Shown here in pieces: positions 5,079 to 7,661 of a DNA stretch of 7,661 nt (the stretch's first letter is position 1; each line of letters begins with the position of its first letter). Origin of the DNA: J054 sp051008735 (GTDB taxonomy: Bacteria; Pseudomonadota; Gammaproteobacteria; Steroidobacterales; GCA-2729495); the NCBI GenBank assembly GCA_051008735.1, contig JBPCXH010000026.1, positions 1 through 7,661 of the forward strand, in the 5' to 3' direction. The position numbers and the translations under genes are program-made. The notes beneath the pieces are model-generated. The model saw only the letters and a list, made by a program, of their open reading frames with translations, made no database searches and was not told the DNA's origin.

Positions 5079-7661
5079 TTAGTCCTGTTCCAGATCGATA
5101 TTGATGCCGAGGGAACGGATTTCTTTCACGAGAACATTGAATGACTCGGGCATACCCGCGTCCATTTCATGCGTGCCATCAACGATGTTTTTGTACATCT
5201 TGGTTCGGCCCTGCACATCGTCAGATTTAACCGTCAGCATCTCCTGCAAGGTGTAGGAAGCGCCATAGGCCTCAAGGGCCCAGACCTCCATCTCACCGAA
5301 GCGCTGGCCGCCAAACTGAGCCTTGCCGCCCAGCGGCTGCTGGGTAACCAGGCTGTAGGGCCCGGTCGAACGCGCATGCATCTTGTCATCAACCAGGTGA
5401 TTGAGCTTGAGCATGTACATGTAGCCAACCGTCGTCGGACGATCGAAGGCCTCACCCGTGCGGCCGTCGATCAGATTTGCCTGACCGGTTTCCGGCAAAC
5501 CCGCCATATCCAGCAGGCGCTTGATCTCCGCCTCCGTGGCACCATCGAAGACCGGCGTGGCAATCGGCACACCGCGGCGAAGATTCTTCGCCAGCTCCAG
5601 GACTTCGGCGTCCGTCAGGCTCTTGATGTCTTCTTTCTTGCCGCCCGTATCGTTGTAGATACGGTCCAGGTAAGCGCGCACGTCCTTGATTGCGGCCTGC
5701 TGGTCAAGCAATTCGCCAATCCGCAAACCCAGGCCGCGTGCGGCCCAGCCCAGATGCGTTTCCAGCACCTGCCCGACGTTCATGCGCGAAGGCACGCCCA
5801 GCGGGTTGAGGACAATATCGGCCGGCGTACCGTCTTCCAGGTAAGGCATGTCTTCAACAGGAACAATGGTGGATATAACACCCTTGTTACCGTGCCGTCC
5901 CGCCATCTTGTCGCCAGGCTGAATCCGGCGCTTCACCGCCAGATACACCTTGACCATCTTCAGGACGCCCGGCGCCAGATCATCACCGGCAGTGATCTTG
6001 ACGCGCTTCTCTTCAAAGCGACGATCAAAATCTTCGCGCTGAGTCTTCAGTCGCGCGGCTGCCTTCTCAAGCTGGCTGTTGGCATCGTCATTCGTCAAAC
6101 GAATGTCGAACCACTGCTCGCGCTCCAGTTCTTCGAGGTAGGCCTTGGTGACCTTGGTACCCGACTTGAGCTTGTTCGGACCGCCCTGGGCGACCTTGCC
6201 CGTCAGCATCCGCTCCACACGCTCGAAGATATCGTCTTCCAGAATGCGGCGTTGATCGCTCAGATCCTTACGGACACTCTCCAGCTCAGACCCTTCAATA
6301 GACAGGGCGCGGCTATCCTTATCGACGCCATCCCGGGTAAAGACCCGTACGTCAATCACCGTGCCATCCATGCCAGGCGGCACACGCAGGGAGGTATCTT
6401 TAACGTCGGAAGCCTTCTCGCCGAAAATCGCTCTGAGCAGCTTTTCCTCAGGCGTAAGCTGGGTTTCGCCCTTCGGCGTCACCTTGCCCACCAGGATATC
6501 CCCGGCCTGGACTTCAGCTCCGATGAAGGCAATGCCCGCTTCATCAAGCTTACCCAGAGCCGTGTCACCTACGTTGGGAATGTCGCCTGAAATTTCTTCC
6601 GATCCAAGCTTGGTGTCCCGAGCCACGCAGGTCAGTTCTTCCACGTGAATCGTGGTGAAACGATCCTCGTGCACCAGACGCTCGGAGATCAGGATGGAGT
6701 CTTCAAAGTTGTAGCCATTCCAGGGCATGAAGGCCACCAGCAGATTCTGACCCAGGGCCAGTTCACCCATGCTGGTTGACGCACCGTCTGCCAGAACATC
6801 GCCACGCGCAATCACATCACCACTGCCAACCAGGGGCCGCTGATTGATGCAGGTGTTCTGATTCGACCGGGTGTATTTGGTCAGGTTGTAGATATCGACA
6901 CCGGGCTCGCCGGCGCTCGTCTCGTCATCGTTGACACGCACGACAATACGCGAGGCATCCACCGAATCGACAAAGCCGCCGCGACGGGCAACCACCGTAA
7001 CGCCGGAATCAACCGCTACCGGCCGCTCCATGCCGGTACCCACCAGCGGCGTATCCGAGCGCAGAGTCGGGACCGCCTGACGCTGCATATTCGAACCCAT
7101 CAAGGCCCGGTTAGCATCATCGTGCTCCAGGAAGGGAATCAGTGAGGCTGCGACCGACACAATCTGTTTGGGCGAAACGTCCATGTAGTCGATCTGGTCC
7201 GGCGGCGCGAGGGTAAACTCGTTCTGATGCCGCACGGACACCAGGTCATCGGTAAAGCGACCCTTGGCATCCACTTCAGCACTGGCCTGTGCGATTACGT
7301 ACTGGCCTTCCTCAATAGCTGACAGGTAGTGAATCTCCTCAGAGACTTTGGCCTTGTCGACCTTCCGATACGGTGTCTCCAAAAAGCCGTACACATTTGT
7401 CCGCGCGTACACGGACAAGGAGTTGATCAGACCGATATTCGGGCCTTCAGGTGTTTCAATAGGACACACGCGACCGTAGTGCGTGGGGTGCACGTCGCGC
7501 ACCTCAAAGCCGGCTCGCTCGCGGGTCAGACCACCGGGCCCAAGCGCCGAAACGCGCCGTTTGTGCGTCACTTCCGAAAGCGGGTTGTTCTGGTCCATGA
7601 ACTGCGACAGCTGACTGGAGCCGAAGAATTCCTTGACGGCTGCTGCCACAGGCTTGGCATT
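5079..7661 (-). CDS. rpoB: DNA-directed RNA polymerase subunit beta, C-terminal part (5' end beyond the right edge)
   Basis: This is the C-terminal ~860 residues of beta, starting at the equivalent of E. coli N494; the first ~493 residues lie beyond the right edge. The reading frame is open to the edge (NAKP precedes the GTG at 7647-7649), so that GTG is an internal valine, not a start. The fragment opens with the rifampicin region, FFGSSQLSQFMDQNNPLSE, with wild-type Q513, D516, H526 and S531 (E. coli numbering). It continues with CPIETPEGPNIGLIN, FEDSILISERLV (E813 and D814 near the active site), GDKMAGRHGNKGVIS (equivalents of K1065 and K1073, contacting the RNA 3' end and NTP), NPLGVPSRMN, and the C-terminal clamp part GGQRFGEMEVWALEAYGA. 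It ends in SLGINIDLEQD. One region, coded at about 6015-6332, is about 13 residues longer than in E. coli. The gene sits 37 nt upstream of rpoC in the same operon. No damage is visible. Confidence 0.99.
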   Translation of the reverse strand, partial: NAKPVAAAVKEFFGSSQLSQFMDQNNPLSEVTHKRRVSALGPGGLTRERAGFEVRDVHPTHYGRVCPIETPEGPNIGLINSLSVYARTNVYGFLETPYRKVDKAKVSEEIHYLSAIEEGQYVIAQASAEVDAKGRFTDDLVSVRHQNEFTLAPPDQIDYMDVSPKQIVSVAASLIPFLEHDDANRALMGSNMQRQAVPTLRSDTPLVGTGMERPVAVDSGVTVVARRGGFVDSVDASRIVVRVNDDETSAGEPGVDIYNLTKYTRSNQNTCINQRPLVGSGDVIARGDVLADGASTSMGELALGQNLLVAFMPWNGYNFEDSILISERLVHEDRFTTIHVEELTCVARDTKLGSEEISGDIPNVGDTALGKLDEAGIAFIGAEVQAGDILVGKVTPKGETQLTPEEKLLRAIFGEKASDVKDTSLRVPPGMDGTVIDVRVFTRDGVDKDSRALSIEGSELESVRKDLSDQRRILEDDIFERVERMLTGKVAQGGPNKLKSGTKVTKAYLEELEREQWFDIRLTNDDANSQLEKAAARLKTQREDFDRRFEEKRVKITAGDDLAPGVLKMVKVYLAVKRRIQPGDKMAGRHGNKGVISTIVPVEDMPYLEDGTPADIVLNPLGVPSRMNVGQVLETHLGWAARGLGLRIGELLDQQAAIKDVRAYLDRIYNDTGGKKEDIKSLTDAEVLELAKNLRRGVPIATPVFDGATEAEIKRLLDMAGLPETGQANLIDGRTGEAFDRPTTVGYMYMLKLNHLVDDKMHARSTGPYSLVTQQPLGGKAQFGGQRFGEMEVWALEAYGASYTLQEMLTVKSDDVQGRTKMYKNIVDGTHEMDAGMPESFNVLVKEIRSLGINIDLEQD

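Noticed and set aside
5169..6590. A 473-codon open frame on the plus strand opposite rpoB
   Set aside because: It lies entirely antisense to conserved rpoB sequence, has no recognisable family motif, and is explained by codon bias in a conserved gene leaving the opposite frame free of stops.
7647..7649. GTG as a start codon for rpoB
   Set aside because: The frame stays open to the window edge, and the preceding codons (NAKP) match the conserved beta sequence, so this is an internal valine.
1..7661. Mobile elements, CRISPR arrays, tRNA genes or an accessory system
   Set aside because: I saw no transposase-like frame, spaced direct repeats or tRNA-like fold, and almost all of the window is accounted for by four conserved housekeeping genes.

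Overview
This window is ordinary core housekeeping DNA from a bacterium, almost certainly a gammaproteobacterium. I found no undescribed system. Every gene is on the minus strand. In transcription order, which is right to left in window coordinates, they are: rpoB (3' part, 5079-7661), rpoC (complete, 770-5041), a 232-bp gap, rpsL (complete, 166-537) and rpsG (first 44 codons, 1-134). This is the classic rpoBC-str junction, where the RNA polymerase large-subunit genes lie directly upstream of the ribosomal protein S12/S7 genes.

The lineage call rests on the protein sequences. The rpoC product matches E. coli beta' residue for residue in numbering through the first zinc site (C70, C72, C85, C88), the catalytic aspartates (D460, D462, D464), the second zinc site (C814, C888, C895, C898) and the trigger loop (M932, R933, H936). 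It also carries the large insertion inside the trigger loop that is typical of Proteobacteria. RpoB is similarly close, but its downstream lineage insert is about 13 residues longer than in E. coli, which from memory resembles the Pseudomonas-type form. The DNA looks moderately GC-rich. I cannot name a genus.

Layout: rpoB and rpoC are separated by 37 nt, with a good Shine-Dalgarno sequence before rpoC, and are clearly co-transcribed. Six bases after the rpoC stop is a perfect 11-bp GC-rich inverted repeat with no T-run after it. Five bases beyond that is a strong sigma70-type promoter (TTGACT, 17 bp, TAGACT) pointing at rpsL. A leader of about 155 nt with several small inverted repeats follows. 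rpsL and rpsG are only 31 nt apart, much closer than the spacer that holds the S7 autoregulatory site in E. coli.

Functionally, rpoB and rpoC together form the catalytic core of RNA polymerase, while rpsL and rpsG encode 30S proteins for the decoding centre and the head of the small subunit. The best second looks are regulatory: how the str operon is insulated from rpoBC readthrough, whether its promoter is under stringent control, and how S7 feedback works with such a short spacer. The long open frames on the plus strand are antisense shadows of rpoB and rpoC.
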